Shown here: positions 30,617 to 39,770 of the stretch, one piece after another
How the letters are laid out: every line of letters starts with the position of its first letter
How positions within the stretch are numbered: the stretch's first letter is position 1
Assembly (NCBI GenBank): GCA_035532035.1
Contig: DATKRS010000032.1
Span: 1 to 46,663 of the forward strand
DNA: 46,663 bases
Reading direction: 5' to 3'
DNA from: Candidatus Dormiibacterota bacterium
Lineage (GTDB): Bacteria > Vulcanimicrobiota > Vulcanimicrobiia > Vulcanimicrobiales > Vulcanimicrobiaceae
Notes under the pieces: model-generated
Told to the model about the DNA's origin: nothing
The model's input: the letters and a program-made list of their open reading frames with translations, nothing else
Database searches by the model: none
Translations under genes and position numbers: made by a program

Positions 30617-32110
30617 GTGTCTTCGACCGTCCTTCCCATCGCGCTGCGCGCGGGCGCGCGTCAGGCGCTCGTCGTCGGCGGCGGAAACGTAGCGCTGCGC
30701 AAAGCGCGCGTTCTCGTTGCGTCGGGCTTTCGGATTCGCGTCGTTGCGCCGCGCGTCGATGAGGGCTTGCGGGAGCTCGCCGGCGTGTCGCTGCTCGAGC
30801 GCCCATACGAAGAACGCGACGTACGCGATGTCGCACTTGCCGTCGCAGCGACGGGCGACGAGGGCGTGGACGCGCGCGTCGTCATCGACGCGCGCGCGCA
30901 CGGCGTGCTCGTCTGCGACGCGACGATGCCCGAGCGCGGCGACTTCACGATGCTTGCAACGTTGCGCCTCGGCGACCTCACGATTGCCGTCGAGTCGGGA
31001 GGTTCCTCGCCTTCGTTCTCGCGACGCATCCTCGACGAGATCGACGCGTGCTTCGGTAGCGCGTACGCCGATGCGGCGCGCACGCTCGCGCGCATCCGTA
31101 AAGAAATCCGGACGACGCTTCCGCGCGACGATCGGATTGCGCTGATGCGGCGCCTGAGCGCGTTGCCCGTCGAAGAGCTGGCGGCAATGCACGAGCATCC
31201 GCGCCTCGTCTGCGCGTCGCGCGCGAGCGCCCTTGCGACGGTTCAGGCGCGCAGCGTCGCGGCGCTCGTGGCCCTGCGCACGATCGCAACCGAGATCCTC
31301 GACGTGACGACCGCAGGTGACCGCGACCGCCGGCGGGCCCTGCACGATCTTGGCGACGCGAACGTCTTCGTCAAAGAGCTCGAAACGGCGCTGCGAGACG
31401 GCCGCGCCGATTACGCCGTGCACTCGTGCAAGGATCTTCCGAGCGAGCTGCCCGCCGACATGGCGATTGCAGCGATCTCAGCTCGCGAAGATCCACGCGA
31501 TGCGTTTTGCAGCGAGCGCTACGCGGGCTTCGACGCCCTGCCGGCGGGTGCGGTCGTAGGAACGTCGAGCCTGCGCCGGCGATTCCAACTCGAAGCGATG
31601 CGGCCCGATCTGCGCTATGAGAATTTGCGCGGCAACGTGGACACGCGCCTGCGAAAGCTTCGCGAAGGACAGTACGACGCGATCGTTCTGGCGATGGCCG
31701 GTCTCGCACGCCTGGGAGTGCGCGCGACACACACCGTGCCGTGGGACGTCGACGTGCTCGTCCCGGCAGCCGGGCAGGGCGCGCTAGCCGTCGAGATCAG
31801 GCGAAGCAGCGAACTCCTCGCCTACGAGCTGCGCGCCGCCGTCAACGACGCCGAAGCCGAACGCTGCGTGCTCTGCGAGCGCGCGGCGCTGCGTGCGCTG
31901 CGTGCGGGCTGCAGCGCTCCGGTCGGCGTACACGCGCGTGCGCGCGGCGACGTCGTGCTCGCCGAGCTCGTCTACTCCACCCCGGTCGGCGTTCTCCGCG
32001 AACGGGGGGAACGACGCGCGCAAACCCCGGCCGAGGCCGAGGAGCTCGGCCGCATGCTCGCGGAATCGATCGCGCAGCGGCTTACCCTTCCAGCGGGAGC
32101 ACGCTCGTGA
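30617..32110 (+). CDS. Fusion of precorrin-2 dehydrogenase (Met8/CysG N-domain) and porphobilinogen deaminase HemC
   Basis: 497-residue bifunctional protein. Residues 1-145 form the NAD-dependent Met8/CysG-N domain ([24 protein letters not shown], 6-29; [16 protein letters not shown]), which oxidises precorrin-2 to sirohydrochlorin and may insert iron. A helical Met8 tail (about 150-190) leads to HemC (about 195-497). HemC shows [53 protein letters not shown] and cofactor cysteine C432 in AGCSAPVG. HemC polymerises four porphobilinogens to hydroxymethylbilane. GTG 30617 is preferred to GTG 30572 because the latter leaves only 2 bases to the divergent glycosyltransferase start. Its TGA overlaps hemB. 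Confidence 0.9.
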   Translation: MSSTVLPIALRAGARQALVVGGGNVALRKARVLVASGFRIRVVAPRVDEGLRELAGVSLLERPYEERDVRDVALAVAATGDEGVDARVVIDARAHGVLVCDATMPERGDFTMLATLRLGDLTIAVESGGSSPSFSRRILDEIDACFGSAYADAARTLARIRKEIRTTLPRDDRIALMRRLSALPVEELAAMHEHPRLVCASRASALATVQARSVAALVALRTIATEILDVTTAGDRDRRRALHDLGDANVFVKELETALRDGRADYAVHSCKDLPSELPADMAIAAISAREDPRDAFCSERYAGFDALPAGAVVGTSSLRRRFQLEAMRPDLRYENLRGNVDTRLRKLREGQYDAIVLAMAGLARLGVRATHTVPWDVDVLVPAAGQGALAVEIRRSSELLAYELRAAVNDAEAERCVLCERAALRALRAGCSAPVGVHARARGDVVLAELVYSTPVGVLRERGERRAQTPAEAEELGRMLAESIAQRLTLPAGARS

Positions 32111-33072
32111 GCATTATGCGCTTGCGCCGTTTGCGGCGTACGCCGGCGCTGCGAAGCCTCGTGCGCGAGCATCGCCTACATGTCGAGCAGCTCGTCCAGC
32201 CCCTCTTCGTCGTCGAGCGCGACGCCGATGCCGGACCGATCGGTGCGATGCCCGGCATCGACCGGCTGACGCTGTCCGGCGCCGTGCGGGAGGCTCGGGA
32301 GCTCGCGTCCCTCGGCGTTCCCGCCGTGCTGCTCTTCGGAATCCCGGCACACAAAGATGCGGCCGGTTCGAGCAACGCCGATCCGGACGGCATCGTGCAG
32401 CGCACGATCCGTGCCATCAAGGACGCGCTCCCGGAGACGATCGTCATCGCCGATCTCTGCAACTGCGAGTACACGGACCACGGGCACTGCGGCGTGCTCG
32501 ACGATCGGGGGAACGTGGACAACGACGCGACCGTCGCGCTCTTGGCGCGAGTCGCGCTCACGTATGCCGGCAGCGGCGTCGACGTGATCGCTCCGTCCGA
32601 CATGATGGACGGGCGCGTCGAAGCGATCCGCAGCACGCTCGACGCGCACGGCTTCTGCGACACCGCCATCCTCGCATACAGCGCGAAGTACGCCTCGGCG
32701 TTCTACGGACCGTTTCGCGAAGCTGCCGAATCGACACCGCAGTTCGGCGATCGCCGCAGCTACCAGATGGATCCCCCGAACGTACGCGAGGCGCTGCGCG
32801 AGATCGCTCTCGACATCGAGGAGGGCGCCGATGCGATCATGATCAAGCCCGGCCTGCCGTATCTCGACGTGCTCCGCGCCGCGCGCGACGCCTTCGACGT
32901 TCCAATCGCCGCGTACAACGTAAGCGGCGAATACGCGATGCTCGTGGCCGCCATCGCAAACGGCTGGATCGAAGAGCGCGCGATCGACGAGACGTTGACG
33001 GCCTTCGTCCGAGCGGGTGCCGACTTCGTCATCACCTATTTCGCCAAAGCGTGGGCATCGCGCAACCGATGA
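32107..33072 (+). CDS. hemB: Porphobilinogen synthase (delta-aminolevulinate dehydratase)
   Basis: Condenses two 5-aminolevulinates to porphobilinogen; 321 residues. The metal-binding loop is of the zinc type: [14 protein letters not shown] with C118, C120 and C128. The two active-site lysines are K194 ([14 protein letters not shown]) and K247 ([10 protein letters not shown]). GTG 32107 gives a GTGA overlap with the preceding fusion gene; ATG 32116, three codons later, is an alternative. The stop overlaps hemL. Presence of the cysteine cluster predicts Zn2+ dependence rather than the Mg-only form. Confidence 0.95.
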   Translation: MSIMRLRRLRRTPALRSLVREHRLHVEQLVQPLFVVERDADAGPIGAMPGIDRLTLSGAVREARELASLGVPAVLLFGIPAHKDAAGSSNADPDGIVQRTIRAIKDALPETIVIADLCNCEYTDHGHCGVLDDRGNVDNDATVALLARVALTYAGSGVDVIAPSDMMDGRVEAIRSTLDAHGFCDTAILAYSAKYASAFYGPFREAAESTPQFGDRRSYQMDPPNVREALREIALDIEEGADAIMIKPGLPYLDVLRAARDAFDVPIAAYNVSGEYAMLVAAIANGWIEERAIDETLTAFVRAGADFVITYFAKAWASRNR

Positions 33073-34370
33073 CGATCGAGCGTTCCATCGCGTCATTCGC
33101 GCGCGCTCGCAACGTCATCGCCGGCGGGGTGAACTCGTCCGTGCGCGCGTTCAAAGCCGTCGGCGGCTCGCCGATTTTCATGAAGAGCGGGACGGGTGCG
33201 ATCGTGTGCGACGTCGACGGTCACACCTACATCGACTACGTGCTTTCGTGGGGGCCCTTGCTGCTCGGGCACGCGCACCCCGCAGTGACGAAGGCAGTCA
33301 CCGCCGCGGTTGCGCGCGGTAGCACCTTCGGCGCGCCGACCGAGGCAGAGACGGAGCTCGCCGAGCTGATTTGCTCGATGATGCCGGGGATCGAACGCGT
33401 GCGCCTTACGTCGAGCGGCACCGAAGCGGCGATGAGCGCGGTGCGCCTTGCGCGCGGATACACGCGGCGCGAAAAGATCATAAAGTTCGCCGGCTGCTAT
33501 CACGGTGCCGCGGATGCATTTCTCATCGCGGCGGGCTCGAGCGCGTTGACGCTCGGCGTTCCGAGCTCTCCGGGCGTTCCACGCGGAACCGCGGCGGACA
33601 CGATCGTCGTTCCCTACAATGACGCCGACGCCGTCGATGCGGCATTCGCAGCGAACCCGGGCGCAATCGCGGCGGTGATCGTCGAGCCGTACGCTGGGAA
33701 CATGGGGCTCGTCCTTCCGAAACCCGGCTTTCTCGAACGCGTCCAGGCCGCGTGCGAGCGAACGCGCACCGTGCTGATCTTCGACGAGGTGATGACCGGT
33801 TTTCGCGTTGCGCGCGGCGGCGCGCAAGAGCGCCTCGGCGTGCGGCCCGATCTGACCGTGCTCGGAAAGGTCATCGGCGGAGGTCTTCCCGTCGGCGCGT
33901 TCGGCGGCCGGCAAGAGATCATGGCGTATTTGAGCCCCGACGGTCCCGTCTTTCACGCCGGCACCCTCTCGGGCAATCCGCTTGCAATGGCGGCCGGCAT
34001 TGCAACCTTGAAGGTGGTTCGCGACGATCCGTCGCTTTTCGACAAACTCGAAGTGATGACGGGGCTTTTGACCGAAGGGCTCTCCGAGATCATGCGCAAG
34101 CACGGCGCCCCTCACCGCACGGCACATGCCGGCTCCATGTTCGGGCTCTTCTTTACGCGCGAGCCCGTGGTCGACCTCGCGTCGGCGATGACGTCCGACA
34201 CGGCCCTGTACGCGAAGTATTTCCACGCCATGCTCGAGCGCGGCGTCTTGCTCGCGCCATCACAGTACGAAGCCGCATTCGTGTCGACGGCGCACACGAC
34301 GCGCGACGTGGAGCGCACGCTGGCTGCGGCGGACGAAGCGCTCGGCGCGATCGCGGCGGCCGCACCGTGA
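33069..34370 (+). CDS. hemL: Glutamate-1-semialdehyde 2,1-aminomutase
   Basis: PLP enzyme that converts glutamate-1-semialdehyde to 5-aminolevulinate in the C5 pathway; 433 residues, normal length. [10 protein letters not shown] (19-28), [16 protein letters not shown] (115-130), [29 protein letters not shown] (238-247) and PLP lysine K267 ([17 protein letters not shown]) identify it. ATG 33069 overlaps the hemB stop (ATGA), and its stop overlaps the rex GTG. It works with HemA encoded one gene downstream. Confidence 0.95.
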   Translation: MTIERSIASFARARNVIAGGVNSSVRAFKAVGGSPIFMKSGTGAIVCDVDGHTYIDYVLSWGPLLLGHAHPAVTKAVTAAVARGSTFGAPTEAETELAELICSMMPGIERVRLTSSGTEAAMSAVRLARGYTRREKIIKFAGCYHGAADAFLIAAGSSALTLGVPSSPGVPRGTAADTIVVPYNDADAVDAAFAANPGAIAAVIVEPYAGNMGLVLPKPGFLERVQAACERTRTVLIFDEVMTGFRVARGGAQERLGVRPDLTVLGKVIGGGLPVGAFGGRQEIMAYLSPDGPVFHAGTLSGNPLAMAAGIATLKVVRDDPSLFDKLEVMTGLLTEGLSEIMRKHGAPHRTAHAGSMFGLFFTREPVVDLASAMTSDTALYAKYFHAMLERGVLLAPSQYEAAFVSTAHTTRDVERTLAAADEALGAIAAAAP

Positions 34371-35032
34371 TCGAGCCAGGCTTCGGCGTCTCGATCCCGC
34401 GCCTGTACGCCTACCATCGCGCGTTGCGTCAGGCGGAGGCGGCCGGAAAGACGACGATCACGTCGCACGATCTGGCAGCACTTCTCGGCCACACGATCGC
34501 GTCCACGCAGATTCGCAAGGATCTCTGCGCGCTCGGCGCGCTCGGCCGCCGGGGGCACGGATACGCGATAGCGCCGCTGACGGCGCAGCTCGCCTGGGTG
34601 CTGGGGCTCGAGAACGATTGGCGCATCGCGATCGTCGGCTTCGGCTACCTCGGTCATGCGTTCGCAACCTTCATCTCCGCGCGCGAGAAGCGTTTCCACG
34701 TCGTCGCCGTCTTCGATACCTCTGCAAACGTCATCGGTCAGGTATGGCAGGGGGTGCTCGTTCACGATATCGCCGAGGCGCCGCGCGTTCTGCGCTCCTG
34801 CGGCTGCGAGATCGGCGTGATCGCCGTCCCGGCGGAGGCGGCGGAGGAAGTCGCCGAATGCCTTGCAGCGCTCGGCGTTCGCGCGATCCTCAACTTCGCT
34901 CCGACGACCCTGCACCTCCCCGCGAGCGAGCGCGCGCCCGTTATCGTCCGCAACATCGATCTTGCGGGCGAACTCTCTATTCTCACCCATCGCCTGACGA
35001 TCGGAACTCTGCCGACCGTCGAAGAAGCATGA
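34367..35032 (+). CDS. rex: Redox-sensing transcriptional repressor Rex
   Basis: 221-residue NADH/NAD+ sensor. The N-terminal winged helix (about 10-75) includes the recognition region TQIRKDLCALGALGRRGHGY. The Rossmann domain has GFGYLG (91-96) and VVAVFDTSANVIGQ, followed by a dimer-swap helix. Rex represses respiratory and fermentation genes when NAD+ is high and releases DNA when NADH rises. GTG 34367 overlaps the hemL stop, and hemA begins 10 bases after it. It is locked inside the tetrapyrrole operon, so it probably controls this operon or the adjacent cytochrome genes, which is inference. I did not find a clear TTGTGA-type operator near 30600. Confidence 0.92.
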   Translation: MIEPGFGVSIPRLYAYHRALRQAEAAGKTTITSHDLAALLGHTIASTQIRKDLCALGALGRRGHGYAIAPLTAQLAWVLGLENDWRIAIVGFGYLGHAFATFISAREKRFHVVAVFDTSANVIGQVWQGVLVHDIAEAPRVLRSCGCEIGVIAVPAEAAEEVAECLAALGVRAILNFAPTTLHLPASERAPVIVRNIDLAGELSILTHRLTIGTLPTVEEA

Positions 35033-35042
35033 TCCCTGCACG

Positions 35043-36356
35043 ATGCCGCTGATCTGCCTTGGCCTCTCTCATCGAACGGCGCCTCTCGAGGTGCGAGAGC
35101 GCCATGCCTTCCCGCCCTCACGTATGGCGGAGACGCTCGCCGCGCTTCGCGATTACGGCACGATCCGCGAAGCGGCGATGCTGCAGACTTGCGGGCGGCT
35201 CGAGTTCTATGCCGACGTCGACGACTACGAATCGGGCGCAGCACAGCTGAAGTCGTTTCTCCAACATTTTCGGCATGCCGATCTCGAGTACGATCTCGAA
35301 TCGTATCTCTACACGCTGCTCGGGGCCGAGGCGGCGGAGCATCTGCTGCGCGTCGCGACCGGCTTGGATTCGATGTTGATCGGAGAAGCGGAGATTCTCG
35401 GCCAAGTGAAGGACGCGTACGTGCAGGCGCAGCGCGCCGAGGCGATCGGCACGACGCTGCACCGGCTCTTCCGCGAAGCATTGCGCGCGGGGAAGATGGC
35501 GCGCTCCACGACGCGCATCGGCGGCGAATCACTGTCGCTGGCAACGGCTGCGATCGAGGCCGCGCGCGCGCACCGGGGAACGTTGGCGGGAGCCTCCGTC
35601 GTGATCGCCGGCGCCGGAAAGATGGGGCGTACGGCGCTGCGGCGTCTGCGCGCCGAGGGTGTTGCGCGCGTCGTCGTCGTAAATCGCACTCTGTCGCATG
35701 CTCGCGAGCTCGTGGAGGAGATTGCGTTCGGCGAAGCGCTCGAAATGCCGGAGCTCCTGAAGGCGTTGGCGCATGCCGATATCCTCTTTACCTCCACCGG
35801 TGCATCGCACTTCATACTGACGAAGGACGAGCTCGAGCGCGAAACGGTGGGAGAGCGAAGATTGCTCGTCATCGATCTTGCCGTACCGCGCGACGTGGAT
35901 CCCGAGGTTGCGACGCTTGCGGGCGTCCGCCTCATCGACGTCGATGGCCTACGGCCGGTGATCGAGGAGCGGCTCGAGATTCGCAGGGATGCCATCCCCG
36001 ACGTGGAGCGCCTGATCGCGCGTTACCTGGAGCGTTTTCTGCGCTGGTACCGCTCGCGCGTTGCGCTGCCGGCGATCGCTTCGCTGACGCAAAAAGCCGA
36101 GTCGATCCGCGTGGCGGAGCTCGATCGTCTGTTCCTGCGCTGCCCGGAGCTGAGCGAGCGCGAGCGCGCGCTCGTCACCGGCATGTCGATGACGATCGTT
36201 TCGAAGCTGCTCCACTCCGCCATTTCCAATATCCGCGAGAAGGCGACCGCAAATGACGCCGAGGTGCTCTCGCACGTTCGCGTCCTCGACGAGCTATTCG
36301 AGTTGAACCTGGCGGAAAGCATCGCGGAGCTCGGAGAGACGAAGCTCCCGCGGTGA
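35043..36356 (+). CDS. hemA: Glutamyl-tRNA reductase
   Basis: First committed enzyme of C5 tetrapyrrole synthesis, reducing Glu-tRNA to glutamate-1-semialdehyde with NADPH; 437 residues. It starts LICLGLSHRTAPLEVRE, has catalytic C50 in LQTCGRLEFY (usually STCNRxE), LIGEAEILGQVKDAY, the NADPH site VVIAGAGKMGRTALRRL, DLAVPRDVDPEV and a C-terminal helical dimerisation domain. The substitution of N by G after the cysteine is mild. There is no obvious Shine-Dalgarno before ATG 35043. Its stop overlaps the next gene (GTGA). Confidence 0.95.
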   Translation: MPLICLGLSHRTAPLEVRERHAFPPSRMAETLAALRDYGTIREAAMLQTCGRLEFYADVDDYESGAAQLKSFLQHFRHADLEYDLESYLYTLLGAEAAEHLLRVATGLDSMLIGEAEILGQVKDAYVQAQRAEAIGTTLHRLFREALRAGKMARSTTRIGGESLSLATAAIEAARAHRGTLAGASVVIAGAGKMGRTALRRLRAEGVARVVVVNRTLSHARELVEEIAFGEALEMPELLKALAHADILFTSTGASHFILTKDELERETVGERRLLVIDLAVPRDVDPEVATLAGVRLIDVDGLRPVIEERLEIRRDAIPDVERLIARYLERFLRWYRSRVALPAIASLTQKAESIRVAELDRLFLRCPELSERERALVTGMSMTIVSKLLHSAISNIREKATANDAEVLSHVRVLDELFELNLAESIAELGETKLPR

Positions 36357-37867
36357 GCGGACGCGTCGCGCTCGTCGGCGCGGGGCCCGGCGATCCGGAG
36401 CTATTGACGCTCGGAGCGGTGCACGCGCTGCGCGCGGCCGACGTCGTCCTCTACGACGCACTCGTCTCCGATGCGGTCCTCGCGTTTGCGCCTCCCACGT
36501 GCGAGCGCATCTACGTCGGAAAACGCGGCGGCGATCATGCGGTGAGCCAGAACGAGATCGAGACGCTCATGGCGCGCAAGGCACGCGAGGGGAAGGTCGT
36601 CGTGCGGCTCAAGGGCGGAGATCCGTTCGTCTTCGGACGCGGAGCGGAAGAGGCGGAGAGCCTGCGCGACGCCGGCATCGCGTTTGCGATCGTACCGGGG
36701 GTCACGTCGGCGATTGCCGTACCGGCGTACGCGGGAATTCCCGTGACGCGCCGCGGCCTGGCGTCGTCGTTTGTCGTCGCAACGGGGCATGAGGACCCGC
36801 AGAAGGACGAGTCCGCGATCGACTGGACGCGCCTCGCCGGCGCGAGCGACACGCTCGTCTTTCTCATGGGTCTCGATACCCTCGAGAGCATTGCCGCGCG
36901 GCTTCAGGCAGCGGGCCTCGACCCCGCGACACCCGCGGCGGTGATTGCCAACGGGACGCGCCCGACGCAGCGCAGCGTCGTCGCGACCCTGGAGATGATT
37001 GCGCAGAGGGCGCGCGACGCGGGGCTGCGCGCCCCGGCCGTCCTCGTTGTCGGCAAGGTCGTCGCTCTGCGCGAGCGGCTGCAATGGTACGATCGAGGCG
37101 CGCTCTTCGGCAAGCGCGTGCTGATCACGCGCCCCGGTCGCGAAGCCTCGCACTCTGCGCGGCTTCTTCTTTCAGCGGGAATGGAGCCGATCGTCGCACC
37201 CACGATCGAGATCGGCCCGCCCGACGACGTGCAGCCCGCGCTTCGCGCGGTCGAAGAGGCCGCGCAGTACGCGTGGATCGTCTTTCTCTCCCGCTACGGA
37301 GCGGAGGCATTCTTCGACCGGCTTCGCGAGCGCGGAAAAGACGTGCGCGCGCTGGCTCGGGCAAAAGTGGCGGCGATCGGTGCAAAGACCGCACATCGAT
37401 TGCACGAGCTCGGTTTGATCGCCGATCTGACGTCCGAGCACTCGACGAGCGAGGACGTCGCGCGCGATCTCCTCGCACGAACCGCTCCCGGCGACCGCGT
37501 CCTCATCTATGCCGCGCAGGAAGGGCGTGACGTGGTGCGCAGCGTCCTCGAGGAGAACGGCCGCCTTCCCGTCGCCGTCGCTGCCTACAAGACGGCGTTC
37601 GTCAACGATCCGGAGTTTGCGTCGAAGGTCGCGCGCGCCGACGTGCTCACCTTCACGAGCCCAAGCACGGTGCGCGGATTCGCGGCTCTCCTCGGCGGTA
37701 GCGCGGCGGCCGCCGAGGCCGCACGCGACAAGATCGTAGCGTGTATCGGACCCGTTACCGCGGACGAAGCGCGCGGCATCGGCTTGCACGTCGACGCAAC
37801 CCCGCACGCGTTTAGCGCCGAGGACATGCTCGCTGCGATCGCGTCTCGCCTCACGACGCCGGCATGA
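36353..37867 (+). CDS. Fused uroporphyrinogen III C-methyltransferase and uroporphyrinogen III synthase
   Basis: 504-residue two-domain enzyme (CobA/SUMT plus HemD). Residues 1-240 are the methyltransferase: ALVGAGPGDPELLTLGA, VLYDALVS, VRLKGGDPFVFGRGAEE, VTSAIAVPAYAGIPVTRRG and the closing APAVLVVGKVV. Residues about 255-500 are HemD: GKRVLITRPGREASHSARLL, AWIVFLSRYGAEAFFDRL, KVAAIGAKTAHRL, VLIYAAQEGRD and DVLTFTSPSTVRGF. HemD cyclises hydroxymethylbilane to uroporphyrinogen III; the N-part methylates it twice to precorrin-2 for sirohaem/cobalamin. This fusion is known in Firmicutes, planctomycetes and others. The GTG start overlaps hemA. Confidence 0.94.
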   Translation: MSGRVALVGAGPGDPELLTLGAVHALRAADVVLYDALVSDAVLAFAPPTCERIYVGKRGGDHAVSQNEIETLMARKAREGKVVVRLKGGDPFVFGRGAEEAESLRDAGIAFAIVPGVTSAIAVPAYAGIPVTRRGLASSFVVATGHEDPQKDESAIDWTRLAGASDTLVFLMGLDTLESIAARLQAAGLDPATPAAVIANGTRPTQRSVVATLEMIAQRARDAGLRAPAVLVVGKVVALRERLQWYDRGALFGKRVLITRPGREASHSARLLLSAGMEPIVAPTIEIGPPDDVQPALRAVEEAAQYAWIVFLSRYGAEAFFDRLRERGKDVRALARAKVAAIGAKTAHRLHELGLIADLTSEHSTSEDVARDLLARTAPGDRVLIYAAQEGRDVVRSVLEENGRLPVAVAAYKTAFVNDPEFASKVARADVLTFTSPSTVRGFAALLGGSAAAAEAARDKIVACIGPVTADEARGIGLHVDATPHAFSAEDMLAAIASRLTTPA

Positions 37868-38646
37868 CGCAAATCGCTCTCGCCGCGGTCGCTTCGTTCG
37901 CGATCGCCTCCCTCGCCTACGCCTTTCGCGCGCTCTCTCCGAGCGGCGCCGTCGCCGCGTTCGCGATAGGAACGATCGTCTTTGCCATCGGCGGATGGCC
38001 GGCAGCAGCAGTGCTGCTCGCGTTTTTCATCAGCGCGTCACTGCTCTCGCGCATCGGCGTGCGCCGTAAACGCGGGCTCGTCGACTGGGGCAAACAGGGG
38101 GCGCGCGACGCGCGGCAGGTCCTCGCGAACGGAGGCGTCGCCGCAGCGTGCCTGGCGCTCTCGCCGTTCCTCGCCGCGCCATTGCTTCTCGCCTTCGCCG
38201 CCGCACTTGCGGCAGCAACCGCGGATACGTGGGCGACGGAGATCGGAACGCTCGCGCGGCGAGCGCGCAGCGTGCTGACGTTTCGGCCGATCTCGAGCGG
38301 AATCTCAGGAGGCGTCTCCGTTCCGGGAACGATCGCGCAGCTCGGCGGCGCCGCCTTCGTCGCATATGTCGGATACGCGGTACACCTCACACCCTTCTGG
38401 CCGGTCGCGATCGCGGGCGTGGTGGGAAGCCTCTTCGACTCGGTCCTCGGCGGGAGCGTACAGGCGTTACGGTGGTGCCCGGCGTGCGCGCGCCCGTGCG
38501 AAACGAACCCGCACGTGTGCGGAACGCCGACGACGATGTTTCGTGGCTTGTCTTGGGTCGACAATGACGCGGTGAACTTCCTCTCGACGCTCGTCGGAGC
38601 CGGCGTCGCGGTGCTCGTCGCGCGGCATTGGCCGAGCCTATGGTAA
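37864..38646 (+). CDS. DUF92/VTE6-like membrane protein
   Basis: 260-residue polytopic membrane protein of the DUF92 (TIGR00297) family with six or seven spans. Conserved DUF92 segments include FISASLLSRIGVRRKRGL, KQGARDARQVLANGGVAA, TADTWATEIG, SGGVSVPGTIAQLGG, SLFDSVLGGSVQ and the end WVDNDAVNFLSTLVGAGVA. In plants and cyanobacteria DUF92 proteins act as phytyl-phosphate kinases (VTE6). Here the substrate may be another prenyl phosphate for quinone or lipid synthesis, which is inferred. ATG overlaps the preceding stop; the 3' end overlaps the convergent methyltransferase gene by 9 bases. Confidence 0.85.
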   Translation: MTQIALAAVASFAIASLAYAFRALSPSGAVAAFAIGTIVFAIGGWPAAAVLLAFFISASLLSRIGVRRKRGLVDWGKQGARDARQVLANGGVAAACLALSPFLAAPLLLAFAAALAAATADTWATEIGTLARRARSVLTFRPISSGISGGVSVPGTIAQLGGAAFVAYVGYAVHLTPFWPVAIAGVVGSLFDSVLGGSVQALRWCPACARPCETNPHVCGTPTTMFRGLSWVDNDAVNFLSTLVGAGVAVLVARHWPSLW

Positions 38647-39309
38647 GCCGAACTTGCCGATTTCCGGCCCCCAGCAGTCCCAACCCGGAGAGACCTCGCG
38701 CGCGAAAAGTTCTATCCGGGTGCGGTCACCACAGAGTTGCCCGATGAGGCTCCGGAAGACAGCGGGCTTCCGGCTATGCTCCGCCCGCGGTTCGAGGACG
38801 ACTTGCCCCTGGCGAAGATCGAGGAGTGGAAAGGGGCGACCGGCAGGCATGGTTGTCGCAGCCAGTACGAACTCCGTCGTCGGTTTCGTAAAAGTTGGCG
38901 GAATGCCCTGACCGCGTATGATCTTCCCCTGCCGGTTTGCCTTGACCCACACGTAGGCAACGCCACGATAGTGGAGTCCCCAACGCGCGATAAGATCGAC
39001 GGCAAAGTTCAATCGCGGTCCGGTCGCCCACAGAAATAGCGCGGCTCTTTTCGACATGATCGATCGAAGAGGCAGCGCGGCCAATGCCTCTTGCGTCATA
39101 AGAGGGTAGTGCTTTGCCGCGGCGGCATCTTTTATCTGGCTGCCGTAGTAAAACCACGGCGGATCCGCATAGACGATGTCATACGTGCGGTCCGGGAAGG
39201 GCGGAAGCTTGTCATGGGATTCGGCAACGTTCCGCTTCGCCAATCTCGTGAGATGCTTCCGATTCTTGTTAGGCGGCGCGCACGCAGCGCCATCCTTCTT
39301 GCGCGCCAT
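38638..39309 (-). CDS. Orphan MT-A70 family adenine methyltransferase
   Basis: 223-residue SAM-dependent N6-adenine methyltransferase. The catalytic DPPW motif is in YDIVYADPPWFYYGSQ (about 46-61), then ALFLWATGPRLNFAVDLIARWGL, a PTTEFVLAAT stretch and the C-terminal HSRKP region ending GWDCWGPEIG. A basic N-terminal extension (MARKKDGAACAPPNKNRK) may bind nucleic acid. No restriction endonuclease lies nearby, so it looks solitary. GC content (roughly 55-60 percent by hand count of several lines) is below that of its neighbours, which suggests horizontal acquisition. ATG 39309 is chosen; the upstream frame lacks conserved sequence. DNA or RNA as substrate is open. Confidence 0.82.
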   Translation of the reverse strand: MARKKDGAACAPPNKNRKHLTRLAKRNVAESHDKLPPFPDRTYDIVYADPPWFYYGSQIKDAAAAKHYPLMTQEALAALPLRSIMSKRAALFLWATGPRLNFAVDLIARWGLHYRGVAYVWVKANRQGKIIRGQGIPPTFTKPTTEFVLAATTMPAGRPFPLLDLRQGQVVLEPRAEHSRKPAVFRSLIGQLCGDRTRIELFAREVSPGWDCWGPEIGKFGLP

Positions 39310-39329
39310 CCTGCTACGTCCGAGGTCGC

Positions 39330-39770
39330 TCAGCTTACAAAACGAATCGCCGGGTAGTGGAAAGCGCGCCCGTTCGATGCGGCGATCGCTCCGAGCACGC
39401 AGGCAATAACGTTGGCGACCACAGCGACGAGCAGCACCGCGATCCATGCGAAGAGCCAGAACAAGAACGCGAAGGGAGGGCCGGCGCTTTCGATACGATT
39501 TCCTTCCGCGACGAGCGCGATGACCGCTCCGCCGCATGACGCGAAGGCCAGCACGATGCCGAGGATCATGCCCAGCGTAAACGTGATCTGAAAATTCAGC
39601 GATGCGCGGGCGTGCTGTAACGCGAACGGCCAATGCTGGTCTCTGGCTTTGAGATACACGAGCAGGGGCGCGACGATGTTAGCGAACGGGATGTGTGAAA
39701 GCAAGAAGAGGCCGGCGAGGTTCGCGAACATCGCCCAGTTCCGTTCGTCGGCCGTCAATGCATCGCTCAA
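39330..39770 (-). CDS. DUF4870 membrane protein
   Basis: 146-residue protein with the DUF4870 pattern: LTADERNWAMFANLAGLF at the start, then a hydrophobic HIPFANIVAPLLVYL span, the HARASLNFQITFTLGMILGIVLAF motif and a final span (FLFWLFAWIAVLLVAVVANVIACVLGAIAA) before a short tail. Function is unknown; the family resembles small Tic20-like membrane proteins. TTG 39770 is chosen because it forms a TTGA overlap with the glutaredoxin stop and places the conserved DERNWA near the N-terminus. The usual ATG is absent in that region. Confidence 0.72.
   Translation of the reverse strand: MSDALTADERNWAMFANLAGLFLLSHIPFANIVAPLLVYLKARDQHWPFALQHARASLNFQITFTLGMILGIVLAFASCGGAVIALVAEGNRIESAGPPFAFLFWLFAWIAVLLVAVVANVIACVLGAIAASNGRAFHYPAIRFVS

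Noticed and set aside
30674-30710. Stretch in the Met8 domain resembling part of the 76-bp repeat (GCGGAA-CGTAGCGC-GCGC-AAGCG)
   Set aside because: It encodes the conserved [11 protein letters not shown] motif in frame, so the similarity is best explained by codon choice in a conserved protein site.
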